Below are positions 43,750-56,137 of a stretch of DNA of 64,000 bases, one piece after another (the stretch's first letter is position 1; every line of letters starts with the position of its first letter). Source of the DNA: Lunularia cruciata. Lineage: Eukaryota; Streptophyta; Marchantiopsida; Lunulariales; Lunulariaceae. The stretch spans positions 25,622,517 through 25,686,516 of the forward strand of contig OX419755.1 in the NCBI GenBank assembly GCA_948567375.1, in the 5' to 3' direction. The notes below the pieces were generated by a model. The model saw only the letters and a list, made by a program, of their open reading frames with translations. It did not search any database and had not been told where the DNA came from. The translations under genes and the position numbers were made by a program.

Positions 43750-45403
43750 CGGAGAACTCGGCAAGCAAAAGCCGAAGAGAACAAGAAACCTCGGAAAATG
43801 CAGAAAAATAACCCAAGGCGAGGAATGGTGGTGATTGAGTCGGAAGATGAAGACTCATAAGGCAAAGCCAAGCTCAAGACGGAGGACTCGGACCGTGAGG
43901 AGGAACCTGAGCTGACATTGCAAAGTGGAGATATGAGCAGTGACAGTGAGGAAGGAGGAGAGATGACATCGATACCAGCGGTTGAAGAATACAAAGAAGA
44001 AATGCAAGCCGAAGTAGAAACCGAAGACAATGCAGCGCTGGAAGACAAAGTACCAGTGTGCGAGGAGAAGAAGATCGCAGTATAGCAAGGAATTTGCTCG
44101 AGACGTAAGGTGAAGTGTGAAGCGGGACCGAGTTGAGTGAAGGAAGAGGTAGAAGGAAGCTCGGGCAGTGAGGCATCAATTCCGATACAAAGACTCCAGA
44201 GAAGAAGGCGAGTATCGGGAGAACACGAGGAAAGAAGAGAGACCCCTCCGTTGGAGGATGAAGTTGTCAGTAATGGAGTAGATTACCTGCAGATGGTAGT
44301 ATGCCCGCTGTTGGTGAGGATGGAGAAGAAGAAGAAGGAGATGCAGTCTACTTGTCCAGAGGTAAAGACTGTTGCAGGTCTTATCAAGATTGGAAGAAGA
44401 AAACTCGGAGTTGAAGAAGAGTATAACCCGAGGAGAGGAAGAGAGAGAAGTACTGCGAGCAGAAGCAGTTGAGAGGAGTCAGGTAATCGAGGACCTGAAG
44501 AGAGAAGTGAGTTATCGAGAAGATCTTGCGAGGAAGAGTGACATCGCAAGGGAGAGACAGGTAGCGGAGCATGAAATCTTGAAGCAGCAGTTTGCTGATT
44601 CAAGAGTCAAACTCATCCATGCTATGGCGAGGGTAGCATCGAAAGATCAAGAGCTCAATCGAGTGATGGAGAGTATGGAGGAGAAGAAGCAACTCTAGCA
44701 GCGAGAGTTGGCTGCAAGATATAGAGAAGAAGAGAGATTACGAGACTTACTTTGTAATCAGGAAGAGAAGGTTGCACAGAAGGAGAAAGAGAAGGAAGCG
44801 GTGAAGGCCGAATTCAAAGAAGAATTGGCAATGTACAGAGAAGAATGGCTCGCAGATCGGGAATGCAAACGCAAGACAAGATTGGAGCCATTGAAGGAAA
44901 TTGTCCTCAGAGTAAATGCGATGTTGAGTACAGAGGCCAGCATTCGAATTGAGGAGACGAGATTGCACGAGTTAAAACTGTTGGTGCAGGAAACGAGGCA
45001 AAGACAAGCGAAAGATATAGATTTGAATGCCTTGTTGATTAAATTGAGAACTCGTGTAGATAGGAAGATCTTAGAAGTAGAAGACAATATTGCGATTAGA
45101 TTAGACTTAGTGAGAATAGAGTTAGAAAAGCTTCGGTAGGATGTTAAGGCAAAACCCGAAGTAGATAACATCGGGATCCAAATGTCTTTGGAGTTGCCCT
45201 TAGAGACATTAGAGAAGAGTGGGTCGAAGGATGAGAAGTTAGATAGATTACCCACTAGTGCAATTTCAGACCAGGAAAGAGAATTGCTGGATCTAGTAGA
45301 AGATGTGGGAGATCTGAAACCCGAGGAAAATGTAGTAGGAAGTAAGATTACTTTGGGTTCAAGGTTGAAAGCCAAGGAAGAAGTAGACATCGGATTGGAT
45401 TAG
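43750..45403 (+). pseudogene. U3 ORF of GLR-H (N-terminal domain deleted)
   Basis: The linker (43770-44136) is followed by 44137-44370 (SIPIQRLQRRRRVSGEHEE, VDYLQMVVCPLLVRMEKK). After a frameshift at about 44370 the coiled coil runs in one frame from 44372 to 45403, interrupted only by two TAGs (44696, 45137). It includes EEREVLRAEAVERSQVIEDL, EHEILKQQFADSRVKLIHAM, LHELKLLVQETRQRQAKD and the acidic tail (EEVDIGLD). It is the best-preserved copy of the coiled-coil half. Confidence 0.75.
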
Positions 45404-45519
45404 TAACCGATTTGAGATTTGAAGGGGCAGATATGAAGAGGTGCATTGTCATTTTGGATCTGCAGGTTAGAATAGTTGTTGTAGAAACGGTATAGTTGTT
45501 AGAACTGTCGATTGCTTCA

Positions 45520-45528
45520 CTATTTAAG
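45520..45528 (+). promoter_or_regulatory. TATA-like box of GLR-H LTR
   Basis: CTATTTAAG in the conserved GCTTCA/GAGTGGCATT context, about 115 bp after the ORF end. Confidence 0.5.
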
Positions 45529-46249
45529 AGTGGCATTCGTAGGAAATTGTTGTTTAGTGCTCATTATTTCTGAGAATAGATAAAGCAAAGTGTTGTGAAG
45601 CAATGCTCGTCGCTTGAGCTTGATTCCGAGTATCAACTATGTAATTGTGTTTGTGAATGTTTGGAGAAATTCAAAGTGCAAGTCAGAGTGCTTGTTGGAT
45701 GTTGGATTCCATAGCCTTGATCTTCATTCTGGGTGTTTGATCCTGAGTGAAGTGCAATCGAAGCAATGCCTTGACAGATCCGAGAGGAATTGTAGTGTTG
45801 GTAGTATTCTGCGTTTATGAGTGCAGTGCGAAGTTGATGTGAAGCAATTTTGATCAAAGAAGTTGTGCCTTCAATGGAGGGGTGGAACACAATTCTGAGG
45901 CGAAGTCATTTTGCAGTGAAGTGCCATTTTTAGGAGAGCCTGAATCATCACAAATCAAGATTGTTTGGAAAGATTTGATGGAGTTGTGATTAAGGAGTGT
46001 GAATTTGTGACAAGACTGCGAGTCAGTGCTTGTTACTCTCTTCTGGGTGTGGTTTCTACCTGAGAGATTAAAGATGCAACCAAGAAGAACTGCATGTTAC
46101 TGTTTGACTTTGTATTTGGACATTTTTGACTCGTATCTCTGCAGGAACGAACTTTACTTACCCGATTACCGCAAAGTGATATTTGCCGGGTTGTCACATA
46201 TTCTCAGAAATAACGAGCACTGAACAACATATTTCTTGCAAATGTCACT

Positions 46250-46258
46250 CTTAAATAG
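46250..46258 (-). promoter_or_regulatory. TATA-like box of GLR-G LTR
   Basis: Complement of CTATTTAAG with the usual GLR context, between the ORF remnant and the R/U5 tail. Confidence 0.45.
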
Positions 46259-46373
46259 TGAAGAAAACGACAATTCTAACAACTATACCGTTCTACAACA
46301 ACTCTACAAAATTATAGATCCAAAATGACAATGCATCTCTTCATATCAACCTCTTCAAATCTCAAAACTATTA

Positions 46374-46760
46374 CTAATCCAATCCAATGTCTACTTCTTC
46401 CTCAGCTTTGAAACCCAATCCCGAAGTAACTTTACTTCCTACTACTCTTTCCTCGGGTTTCACAACTACTAAGTCCTCTACTAAATCTAACAATTCTCTT
46501 TCTTGATCTGAAATTTCACTAGTGGGTAATCTATCTAACTCCTTATCTCCCGCCCAACTCTCCTCTAATGTCTCCAATGGTAACTCCGAAGACATCTGCA
46601 CTCCTACTTTATCTACTTTGGGTCTAGCTACTATTAATTCCTTTGCTAATTCTACTATATCCTCATCAAGAGTTGTAATTGAAAGCATGTGTACACTATT
46701 TATGCCTTCAATTTATAACCCACTTTCCCTTAATCACTCATGTTATTGACCCGAAGACAC
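46374..46760 (-). pseudogene. C-terminal remnant of the U3 ORF in GLR-G
   Basis: Frame 46688-46374 encodes the acidic C-terminal end (VGVQMSSELPLETLEESWAG, ERELLDLVEDLVVVKPEERV, EEEVDIGLD) seen in all GLR copies. The rest of the ORF is absent, as in GLR-F. The first codons (MLSITTLDEDIVELAKELIV) are shared only by the two short-form LTRs. Confidence 0.7.
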
Positions 46761-47471
46761 TTACAGTCTGATCTTGCACTTTGGGTTTATTCACAACTTC
46801 TATTTCTCTTCTAATTCTATCCTATCTTCAATCAGAACTAAAATTGAAGTCATGGGTATCCAAAATATCTTCTTTCCTTACTCTAACTTCCTCTAATGCC
46901 TTTGGCAAGATTCCCGAAGTCATTTTCACTGCACTCCAAGGTCCAACTACTTCGGATATAGTCATCTTCATCTTGAGGCAAAGTCTTTAGACCCAAAGTC
47001 ATGTAAACCTGAAGTCCAAAGTCCGAAGTCACATTGACCCAAAGACATTAAACTACTCTGTACATCTACTCCTGAAACTTCAAATGCTTGTAACTTCTTC
47101 CAAACCCTACGATTTTAGTAGCAATGGAAAGCCCTAAACAAGATGCTTCCAACGAGATATAGCACGCATGATTTGGACTTGTCGTCACTGAGATATGGCT
47201 CCTGCAAGAATCCTGACTTGCAATTTCCCTTCTTCCTTTGGGTCTGCCCTCCTTCGGCGTCTGATCCGAGTTTTTTCCTCCTCTGATACAAAGTAAGCTT
47301 CTTTGGGTCTGATTCAATCCGAGTCCTTCTTCCTCTAACACAAAGTAGACTTCCTCAAGCTTGATCAAAACACAAGTTTCCCCTCATTTCTTCTCCATTT
47401 GGTTTCAATTTGGTTTCAGCAAGGCACTTCTTCTTCTTAACTCATCCAAAATGAAAAATGTGGGTACCACA

Positions 47472-48600
47472 TCTACTATAGGAATTAGCAAGTGGATCAC
47501 TTTTTAATCTATTTGAAGTTCTTCAACCTTTTCCTTCTCATTGTTCCTCTTGTAGACTTGTTGTGAGTTTGCACAAATATCTACTTCTTGAAAAACCCTT
47601 TTGATGGCCTTCTCTAACTCTTGCACTAGCAAGACTCTATCAACTTAGCGGTTTTCAAATTTCAACAACCTTCTATTGAAATTTGCAAATTACCATGATG
47701 ATATTCTCTCAACATGTCAAATCAAGCCTATCAAGGATTCTTCTTAAAATTAGTTTAGCTATGAGCTACTACCCCTTTTGCATAGAATCCTTGACTTTGC
47801 CCTACTTATTTTGAGTTTTCTTTTATAAAATGCACAAAATCACTTGATAGATTTCTTCTTGGCTAGATTGCTTAGCAATTTTCTCTCTCACAAAGTTGGA
47901 ATTGTAAATTAAAAGATCTCAAGAATCCTACAAGACTTTTACAAGAATCACCTCTTGTGAATGTTGTGCTTTCTTGTTTGGCATTAAAATTCCTATGCAT
48001 ATCTTGCCATCCTACTTTAGGAGTGGAAATGTCTTCATGAATGTGGCATCTTTTCACTCAAATTGAGACTGCCCTATCTATCATGCCATCTTAAAGTTGG
48101 AGATTAGTCATCCTTCAAGTAGCTTTGTTTTTCCTTTCAATGTGAACTAGCACAATTATTAAGTACATTGGTATGTATAAGGTTCCAATAGCCACATTCA
48201 AATATATAATTTGGATCTATTGGTCTAGGCTGCACTATCCATTGAGGAGCCCAAAGACAATCTTGTATTTGTAAAGGAAGTCCTTTGAATCTCAAAGGAA
48301 GATCTTCTCGCCAAGGTGTTCCCATTGTTTCTTCCTTTGTAATGAAGAAACACCAAGTTTCCTATGGTATCTTTTCTTCTTTGTCTCTTAGCAAGATGTA
48401 GTGTGGGCTATATGGTCTGCACTTTGTGCCATTGGTACAGGATTCCAAGAGTTCTCCATCAAACAATTTTGACTAGACTAACTCATTATCAAATACTTCC
48501 CGTATTTGATAAGAATCAAGCTATTTTTCCACAAACTTGTGAGAAATTGGCCAACCTTTTCATTAAACTTTAACACTCAATCCCATTTGTAAAGTGTGAC
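47472..48600 (-). other. Family G3 sequence downstream of integrase, no clear gene
   Basis: Minus-strand pieces such as 48325-48137 (GLPLQIQDCLWAPQWIV) look once-coding but match no domain I recognise. The rest is AT-rich and stop-dense. It lies between the integrase remnant and the long G3 ORF region. Confidence 0.35.
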
Positions 48601-48769
48601 CTCCTGGGTTTTACAATCAAAGTAAGCTCTTTTGCTTCACTTAAGTGGTGTATTTTGTGTAGAGTGCCATAGACATATTTTTGTTAGAGTATGTAGCATG
48701 AAAACTCTTTCTTGTGTTGTTGTCTCCCCTCCAAGAGACTGAGACATCCTTGTCTAATTGCTTGCAAGG

Positions 48770-49180
48770 ACACAAAGTGAGAAAATTAGAAATTCTATTG
48801 ATGAAATCACTTCTTTCCCATAGACAAGCTAGAATAGAGTGTAGCCCATAGGGATTTTTATGATGGTATGGTAAGCCTAAAGATCACTTAGAAGCTTTTG
48901 ATCCCAATCTATGGGATTTATGCTTACCATTTTCTTCAGGAGTGTTAAGAGAATTCCATTGGCTTGTCCATATTGACCATTTTCTTGCATGTGATAAGGA
49001 GTAGATCAATGATGTTGGAACCCATATGCTATAGTTTAATCTTGTATGGTATAGTTAAATTGCAATTAGTAGATCTTTGAACCACCCCATAGGCTGCTCT
49101 TTTTGTGGGAACTTCTATAGTTTCCTATGTTTGATAAGGAAATTCTACAAAGTTGAATAATAGTGGTATTGGCTAGGAGG
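48770..49180 (-). pseudogene. Integrase C-terminal remnant of family G3
   Basis: Reading leftwards, HMQENGQYGQANGILLTLLKK (about 49010-48945) corresponds to the PQxNGQAExxNK segment of the integrase core. It is followed by DWDQKLLSDLQAYHT and GYTLFQLVYGKEVISSIEF (48920-48820), the standard end of a gypsy integrase core. The catalytic segments upstream are lost or unrecognisable. RT and RNase H are absent, so an internal deletion joined gag to integrase. Confidence 0.75.
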
Positions 49181-49238
49181 TTAGCTAGATCAACAACAAT
49201 GTCATAGTCATGTATCATCAAATTGGGTGGCTATTTTT

Positions 49239-51040
49239 CTAGTGTGTCAAACATAGGTATAACATGTCTATACATTTTGAGAGAGGGCTGAGGAGTTTCA
49301 TCCCGCACGGCTTCTTCATCCATACTTTTGGAGGAGTAACTATCACAAGAAGAGTTATGTTTGGATCAAGTATTGCATAAGTGTGGGCACATGTGGTGAG
49401 AAATACATTTGCCTCCATGATAGCACTTTTAGTGGTTGCCACTATATTACACATGGGATCACTTTCCTCCACTACTGTGAAATGCACATTTTTGTTAGGG
49501 CTATTATTATTGTAAGGTTCATTCTAAAGAGGCATTTACTTGATTTGAGTGATAAAGTTCTAGAAGCCTGAGCATTGTGCCATGGTATGTGCTTCGGAGC
49601 AGAATGCACAATGGGCTGGCTCACTAGGGTACTGGTTGGCATAGTGATTCTCACTATAAATATGATAGCATATATATTGAGTCCAAGGGCCCTTTGCCTC
49701 TTCCATGTCCTCTCCTTCTTTAGAAGGGCAATTCTTATAAGTGTTGGTTGAAGTTGTTGTATTGTGGGATCTCAAGCATGCACTATATCTTCTCAAGGTC
49801 CCTTGTATCTCCGGAGTACTTTTTAGTGAGCCATGAAATGCCCATGTTTCCCATAATAAGCACAATAATTAGGAATGTCTAGGGTGGCACACTAAGTATT
49901 GGTGTGCCCTCATCCTAGATAATGAGTATAGGAAATTTCCCTTAGAAGTAGTATTCATTGGGTTCTTCTCCTAATATTAGTGTGTTAAGTGGAAATTCTC
50001 TAATTGTTCCAACTTCACTAGGGTGTCATCTATCTTGTTAGTAGGTGCGGGACCATTGGTGACCATAGGAATAGGTAATCCCAAGGTAGCTATGGGATGA
50101 ACAATGGTAGTTGCTATTGGCAAGTGATAATATATGGGTACCAACTATGGTACCATGTATATGGCCAGTGCAACTCTAGGAGCTCCTCCATAAAAGTGAT
50201 TCTGCTATAGGAATCATTGAGTGATAGTGTGTAGGTTATTCATAACATTCCCTTTAAATCTTGAGATTATAGAATAATGGTAATTCCATGTCTGGCTCAT
50301 TAGCTTGAGCCCACCATTGTACTTCCTTGAATGCTTGAGCTAGGGTAGTAGCTTTGTTGTAGATGATGAATTTTTAGATATTCTTAAGTAATGCATTCTT
50401 AAACCAATTGAGAGTTGTAGAAGGCCCTAGAGCTTGTGTAATCATTGAGAATATATATTGGAATCAATGAATAATAGCTTGCATGGTTTCATTGTGTCCC
50501 TTGTAGAGTTGTTTTATCTTGTCCTTGAGTTATTCTTGTTGCCTTGGCAAAACATCTTCTTATCACCCTTCCACTTGTATTAATGCATAACTTGTTCTCA
50601 TGGTACAAGCTAGGCTACTAAACCAATGTTGTATGATGTCAATGAAACATTGACCAATTTTTTTGTGCCATGGAAATATCATCCATAATATTTTGTGAGA
50701 TATAACATTCTAAAACATCAATAGGAAGGATTCATAATCTTCTTGCCCTATGAACACTATTGTTCCAAGGAGTATAAAATTGTGTGCTCCTCTTGAGGTT
50801 GATACCATTGTAGTGGGAGCTACAAGGGTAGAAAAGTCTGAATTAGGTGGTACATGTGCAACCAAAGGGTATTGTACTAAGGTAGACAAATTTCCTCAGC
50901 AGAAGTGCTTGCCATGAATGGAAGAGGTGCTTGACTCTAAAATTTGAAGCTTGCTTGTAAATGTGGGAGGTAATGTTTCTCCTAGATTGGGATCACTAGG
51001 ACTTGTAGAAATGGGAGGTTGTGCTTCCTTCAAACTGAGA
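49239..51040 (-). pseudogene. gag of family G3 (capsid and zinc knuckles)
   Basis: The start (about 51080-50880) contains repeated SLREELPP/SLKEAQPP/LGETLPP units. A capsid-like stretch lies at 50500-50280 (LNWFKN and WWAQANEPD-like). Near 49850-49810 is a degenerate knuckle (YYGKHGHFMAH). Frame 49865-49560 ends in a second degenerate and a third good Cys/His cluster (CAFC, SEA, H, TMAQ, C at 49610-49572). Segment 49487-49239 follows with VTTRSQ-like decay. Heavily mutated. Confidence 0.6.
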
Positions 51041-51059
51041 TCAATCTTACTTGAAAGGG

Positions 51060-52310
51060 ATGGGAGGTAGTTCTTCCCTCAAACTAAAAACAACCATGTT
51101 CTTATGGGGTAGTGGTAAATAAGCACGGCCCAAACAAGTTGTAGAAGGAAGTAGAGAGGACATACATGTCAGCCAGTAGCAGCACTTCAAACTTTGATAG
51201 GTTAATCCAATCCCGTATGCAAGTGTATGGGATGCTATTGTCTCACAAAAGTGCAAGATAATCCAATCTTGAACTACAAGGAGTTCCCAAAATTGCCTAT
51301 CTTGCAAGTAAAGTTTCCATAATTGTCCTATAGGTAGAGACCTGTAGCAATCTTAATTTAACTATGGGACAAAGTTAACCTTTAGACACTTAACTTAGGA
51401 ATAAACTCAAAGGTATGTCCCCTTGTGAGCCCTTTGGCTTCCTTGGTTATCATCCTTCCTCCAAGTAAGTAAGGAAATGTTATGGCAATGCCTATGACAC
51501 TCTAAGATCTAAGACTAGAATGCAGTAAAGGGAAATGTTATGGGCAAATTTTAAGACACTCTAATACCTAGACAAGAGTGCAATGAGCATAGAAAGAAGC
51601 AAAAATTTACATATAATAGACATTCAAGAGTTGAAATTAGACTCAACATTCATTACATCAACAAAGAGAACAGGTTTTATTTATGGTATTTGATACTTAG
51701 ATGAACCAATAGTTAGATACAATTAGAGTATCTTGCAACCACAACTAGTACTCACTTCAGCCCGTGGATCCAACAATTACATTAGTCACTTGACAACTCA
51801 CTAATACTTGACTTGATCAAAACAAGTTTCTCCTCAAAGACATAAGTTGAAACAAATTCTTCTATCACAAAAGAATGATGGTTACAACGTAGTGTGGACA
51901 GATCCATACTGAGTGGCTCAAGCCCCCTTATACACTAGAGATCCTAGCACTAAAAAGAATTTTCTACCCCTAATATTGCTTCTACTACAGCAATCATCTC
52001 CTTGCAATATTGCAATATTGCCATGAATGCCAATGGGCTCTCAATCCTTCATCTCTAATAGACTACAACCTTGATATTTTTAGAGCACCATCTTGGATTT
52101 GATTACCTACCTAATTAGTTTTGTAATGTTTTGCCCCATAGAAGAATCTATCCATACTAGTGTACAACACATAGAGGAGTTTTCCTGCAACTCCACTCCT
52201 ATACTTGTAGATGGATCTGCTCACACATCCTATACAATTGGTTTATGTAATTGATCTTCTTCCCATATCTTGCACCATCTTATAAAGAATAAATCTCCCA
52301 TAAATATCTT
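51060..52310 (-). repeat. Family G3 5' region, diverged partner of 38680-39600
   Basis: Blocks shared with 38680-39600 include the GTAGAAGGAAGT segment, CTTCCTTGGT/CTCCTTGGTA and a CTAAAAAGAATTTTC block (51952 and 39443). They lie in the same order and orientation. It is probably the end of an LTR plus leader. No ORF of interest is seen; the AT-rich remainder holds nothing I can name. Confidence 0.45.
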
Positions 52311-54270
52311 TCCTTTTTTATTGTTGATAAATCCATACCTTGGTGTTGTACTTGAATTTGTTATCAAGCACAATTTGATTGAACACTATGATACACAAGC
52401 CAAAGGAAGGCCTATAATGATATTTTAGTGGAATGGAGCTACTACAAATCTCATATAGTATAGTCTAAATACTCTTTCTCAATCTTGAATGCAATCAGAT
52501 ATGAGGTATTAAATGGAGAACACTTTCTACCCTCTACCATCATCAATATGCTATCTAATACTATCTTGATAGGAATACATAATTCCTTTGCTAATTGTAT
52601 AAACATATAATTCTCAAAACTTCCACAATCAACAAAAAATCTACAACTATGGTTGGATATCAAATCTTACATGTGAATCAAACTGGCATCTATTCAACCT
52701 TCAATCTTGTTAGAGCCAATCAATTTTCCAATAAGTGGTTTGATATCTCTTATAAGGACTCTTTGTTTCATGATCCTCATGCTCCAAAACCTCTATTTGT
52801 GCAAGAGGTCAAGGTCTTCTATTCCTAATAGATATTTGGCAATGCATTGGCTAATTTAGCATCAATAAAAACAACCATCATTTTATTGCAATCTTTCTTT
52901 ATTTGCAATGTCAAGTAGTCTCCATTGGGTAACATCAATGTTCATTAGTGTTGGTTAGTCCACTTTTGTGTGGTGTGTTTAAACATTTTTTGATTGTCTA
53001 GGTTGAGACCAAGTTGTGGCAACCAAGGAATCAAAGCACTTGGCAAAATGCATAGCTTCTTCCAAATATCTAGGCTCATGCATAGTTATTTCCAATTTGG
53101 TGCATGAGTTCACCTTCTTGTATATCTAGAATCTGCATTGTTGTATTTTAGAATTAAATGATGTAGCTTCTCAAAGGACCAATATGCCTCAATTCACCAA
53201 TCTATCTCTTGCAACTTTTATAACATTCACCATTTCCAATCTCGTAAATATTGCACTTTTGAATTCTTCACATATCTATAATGGAGCAACAACCTATTTT
53301 TGAGCTTGCTCTACCCAAAATTGCCACCATGATTTTTCCACTCCATCTAAGTGGCTCAAACTCAATAGGATTTGTATTTACTCATCTAGAAGGTTTGTAA
53401 CTTCAAAGTACTATTCATAATAAAATACAAAGTTCTCTACTACACACAATAAATGCTTGCCTCTAAATGGCTCAAGCTTTGAGAATTGCAATTGATCTTC
53501 TTCCTACCAAAAATTTGCTCTCTACATTTGTTGATATTGTTGATGCTCATTATCTCTCTCTCCCAACAATTGAATAAGATGCTCTATCTATTGTTGCATA
53601 GCAATGAACTTTGGAGTATTGCCATGGCTACTACTCTATCAAACTACTACTTACAAATGCCTAGGTTAACATGCAAATGCAACATGTCCACTTCTCTCTA
53701 TAAGTTACAATTTGAAGGATCAATGGTTCATTGGACAAGGTGATAACATTTAGAAAATTTGACCAAAGTGTGAAATGATAAATTGCATAAAATGATGCTT
53801 TGGTAGTACATAAATTCAATCCATCTCATTCTAGCTCTAATACTAATATAAAAGATCAAGGAGAGAAATAGGATCATGGAACTCACATTGAACTCTTAAA
53901 TGACAAAAATTTCCAAATGTGTAGCTTGAGCTTGAGCTTGGTCTTTGGTATTTATGTGCAACTTGGGGTACAAAACTCCCAAGAAGATTCCAAGGATGGT
54001 TCCTTCTAGAAGCTACCTTACTTGGAGTGTGAGCTAAGCTAGTCATTTATTTGGTGTCAAGCTAAGCTTGTTGTCAACTTCACATACAAATTACTCAACG
54101 CTTGGAAAGTTCATAGAAAGAAACTTCTTAAATGCTTCTAGAATATTCTAAGATTTTTTTAGTTATATGTTAGTTCTATCATCTATTGGTTATATTTAGC
54201 CTTTGCTAATTCTATATTATTACAAACTTGCTATTTCAAAATTTCAAGCTTCAATAAGATTAGCCCAGGT
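52311..54270 (-). mobile_element. Family G4 gypsy remnant, minus copy (LTR/leader, gag, protease)
   Basis: Reading leftwards, it shows an LTR-like segment with TTAGAATATTCTAGAA (about 54150), a leader with CCAATGAACCATTGATCCTTC (about 53740), gag (53500-52900), a Cys-rich knuckle remnant (about 52860), and protease at 52663-52451. Every block has a counterpart in the plus copy at 61380-63420. It ends around 52310, where similarity stops. Confidence 0.65.
52400..53500 (-). pseudogene. gag-protease of family G4, minus copy
   Basis: Gag segments include LSHLDGVEKSWWQFWVEQ (about 53350) and MHEPRYLEEAMHFAKCFDSLV (about 53070). The protease shows FVDCGSFENYMFIQLAKEL, where DCG stands at the active-site position, then MVEGRKCSPFNTS and IEKEYLDY. 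The plus-strand copy has the equivalent MRVDGRKCSIFQTS. Frames are broken throughout. Confidence 0.6.
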
Positions 54271-56100
54271 TTGGGTATCCTCAACAAGGCTTGATACATC
54301 CAAAGTGGCTTTATGTAAATATAATGTAATATAATTATGATTTTATTGAGCTTTTAAGAATATATTTATGTTCAACAGAACATAATTGATGTGGACTTTA
54401 TAATCAATGGATCCATTAACACCATTTTGCCTTTGGTAAATTAGTTATAGCCTTTGGACAACAATTTCCATCCTCTATTCCATATTTTGACCTATTTAAC
54501 AAGTTCTAGCTTAATAATATTTTTTATTTAAAATTAATTTTTAAATTATAATTCTTTCAATATATTTAATTTATTTATATTGATATATAAAATTTTAGTG
54601 ACAAAATTATCTATAATACATGTGCTTATTCTTCAGATTGAATCTCTTAGTTATGATATACTTTATCCTCTTTTCAGTCATAATTATTTATGAAAATAGG
54701 ATTATTAATACTTATTAATGATTAAATACTTATTCAAGCAAAAGACTTTTGAATATATTCTTGCATATTAATTCTCCATAAAGTAGTTTTACTTGTTGAA
54801 AAACATATGTTGTAAAAGTATAACATTCATAATATTTAAAAGGTTGAAGATTTTAAAAACCAAAATTATTATGATTGTAATATTTATTTACCATGTTTGA
54901 AGATTTTGAGCATGATCTTGTATACTCAAAAGTCCAATACTCAAGTATAAAAAAAAAATGATTCAGATTTGCTCTTCAATTAAAAATCATATCACAATTG
55001 ATAAAAGATTTGGAGATTATTTTATTATTATTATGGATTTGAATGTCTTTGAATGTATAAAATGCATCTTTGAATGGATACTTGAGGTAGTATCCAACCT
55101 AGAATCATTTAATATGGAAATTCTATAATATGGAAATTTTATTTTATTCTAGAGATGCATTTTATACATGTTATAATTAAATATAATCCAAGATTTGGCT
55201 CTTGCTTCTAATCTTGATAAGGTCAAGCACTTTTTGTGATCCATAAATTAATTTTGTCTAGTTTTTGACATCATTGAATATCAAATATATATGTATCTTA
55301 TGTAGAGAAAATTTAATGAGATAAAACTTAATTTTAGTTTTATCTTGACTTTCCAACCATACAAACTAAAGAAATAATTTTCTTTGACTTTGAAGTTTAA
55401 AATGATAAAACATCATCTTCTTAACTTAAAGATATTACGTCCTTAATATTTTTTACAAGTACTGAGAAATAAAATAAATATCAATAATCTTCAAAGAAAA
55501 TAAAGATATTTATTAATAAATTTACATCTTATATGTGTAAGAGAGTAATAGTACAATCTATATTCACCTAAAGATAAATTTTATTACTATAATCTCAAAA
55601 AAAGAAAGTATATTACAATGGTGGATATTTTTTACATTGAATTTAATATATACATCTATTGAGAAAAAGTTTGCAATAAAATATTTATAACTTATAACTT
55701 ATGGTTAATGAGATTTTGATAGTTTCAACCATATTTGTACTTCTAATATATTATACATTATGTGGACAAGAATCCTATCAAATATTAGAGCATATCATGT
55801 TATCGATCATGTGTATACCAAAACAAAACAGAAAATGAAACAAATTGCACATCACTCCAAAGGGTTTTACCCTTATTTACTTGTATGTCATCAATTTCCT
55901 AGCTCTAGTACCTTGTGTGGTTTCCAATGAAGATATGTAGCCACATCACAATTACAACAATTACTATATATAATTCTTTGTGTTAAAAGGTGTAGCCACA
56001 TCACACACACTTAAATCAAGTATGACTTGGTTTTTTATTTTCTCAAAGTGCCCAATTGCAAGTGCTACTTGTGCATCATTTTTGCAAGAAGACTTACAAA
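54271..56100. other. AT-rich stretch, no gene seen
   Basis: Strongly AT-rich sequence with poly-A/T runs and no ORF of note on either strand. I see no recognisable transposon ends. It separates the G4 minus copy from the transposase remnant. Confidence 0.5.
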
Positions 56101-56137
56101 GAAGATTTTTTGATGAGCACAATCACTAACGTTTGTT

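Larger units (their letters stand above)
43386..46198 (+). mobile_element. GLR-H: solo LTR (plus) inside GLR-G
   Basis: The 2813-bp unit starts TGTGGTGCCCACATTTTTTG and ends CCGGGTTGTCACA, with a perfect TATTC duplication (43381-43385, 46199-46203). It is CpG-rich and close to GLR-E, hence young. An internal deletion near 43750 removed the N-terminal domain of the U3 ORF; the junction lies at a short GAC/GGA microhomology when compared with 17585 and 18565 in GLR-E. Confidence 0.9.
42762..47471 (-). mobile_element. GLR-G: short-form solo LTR (minus), interrupted by GLR-H
   Basis: The right end GGTACCACA at 47471 and left end TATGACAACCC at 42762 are flanked by a perfect TCTAC duplication (42757-42761, 47472-47476). 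Without GLR-H it is about 1892 bp, matching GLR-F. It carries only the C-terminal end of the U3 ORF and the U3 stretch shared with GLR-F. Its R region was the target of GLR-H (TATTC duplication). Confidence 0.88.
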
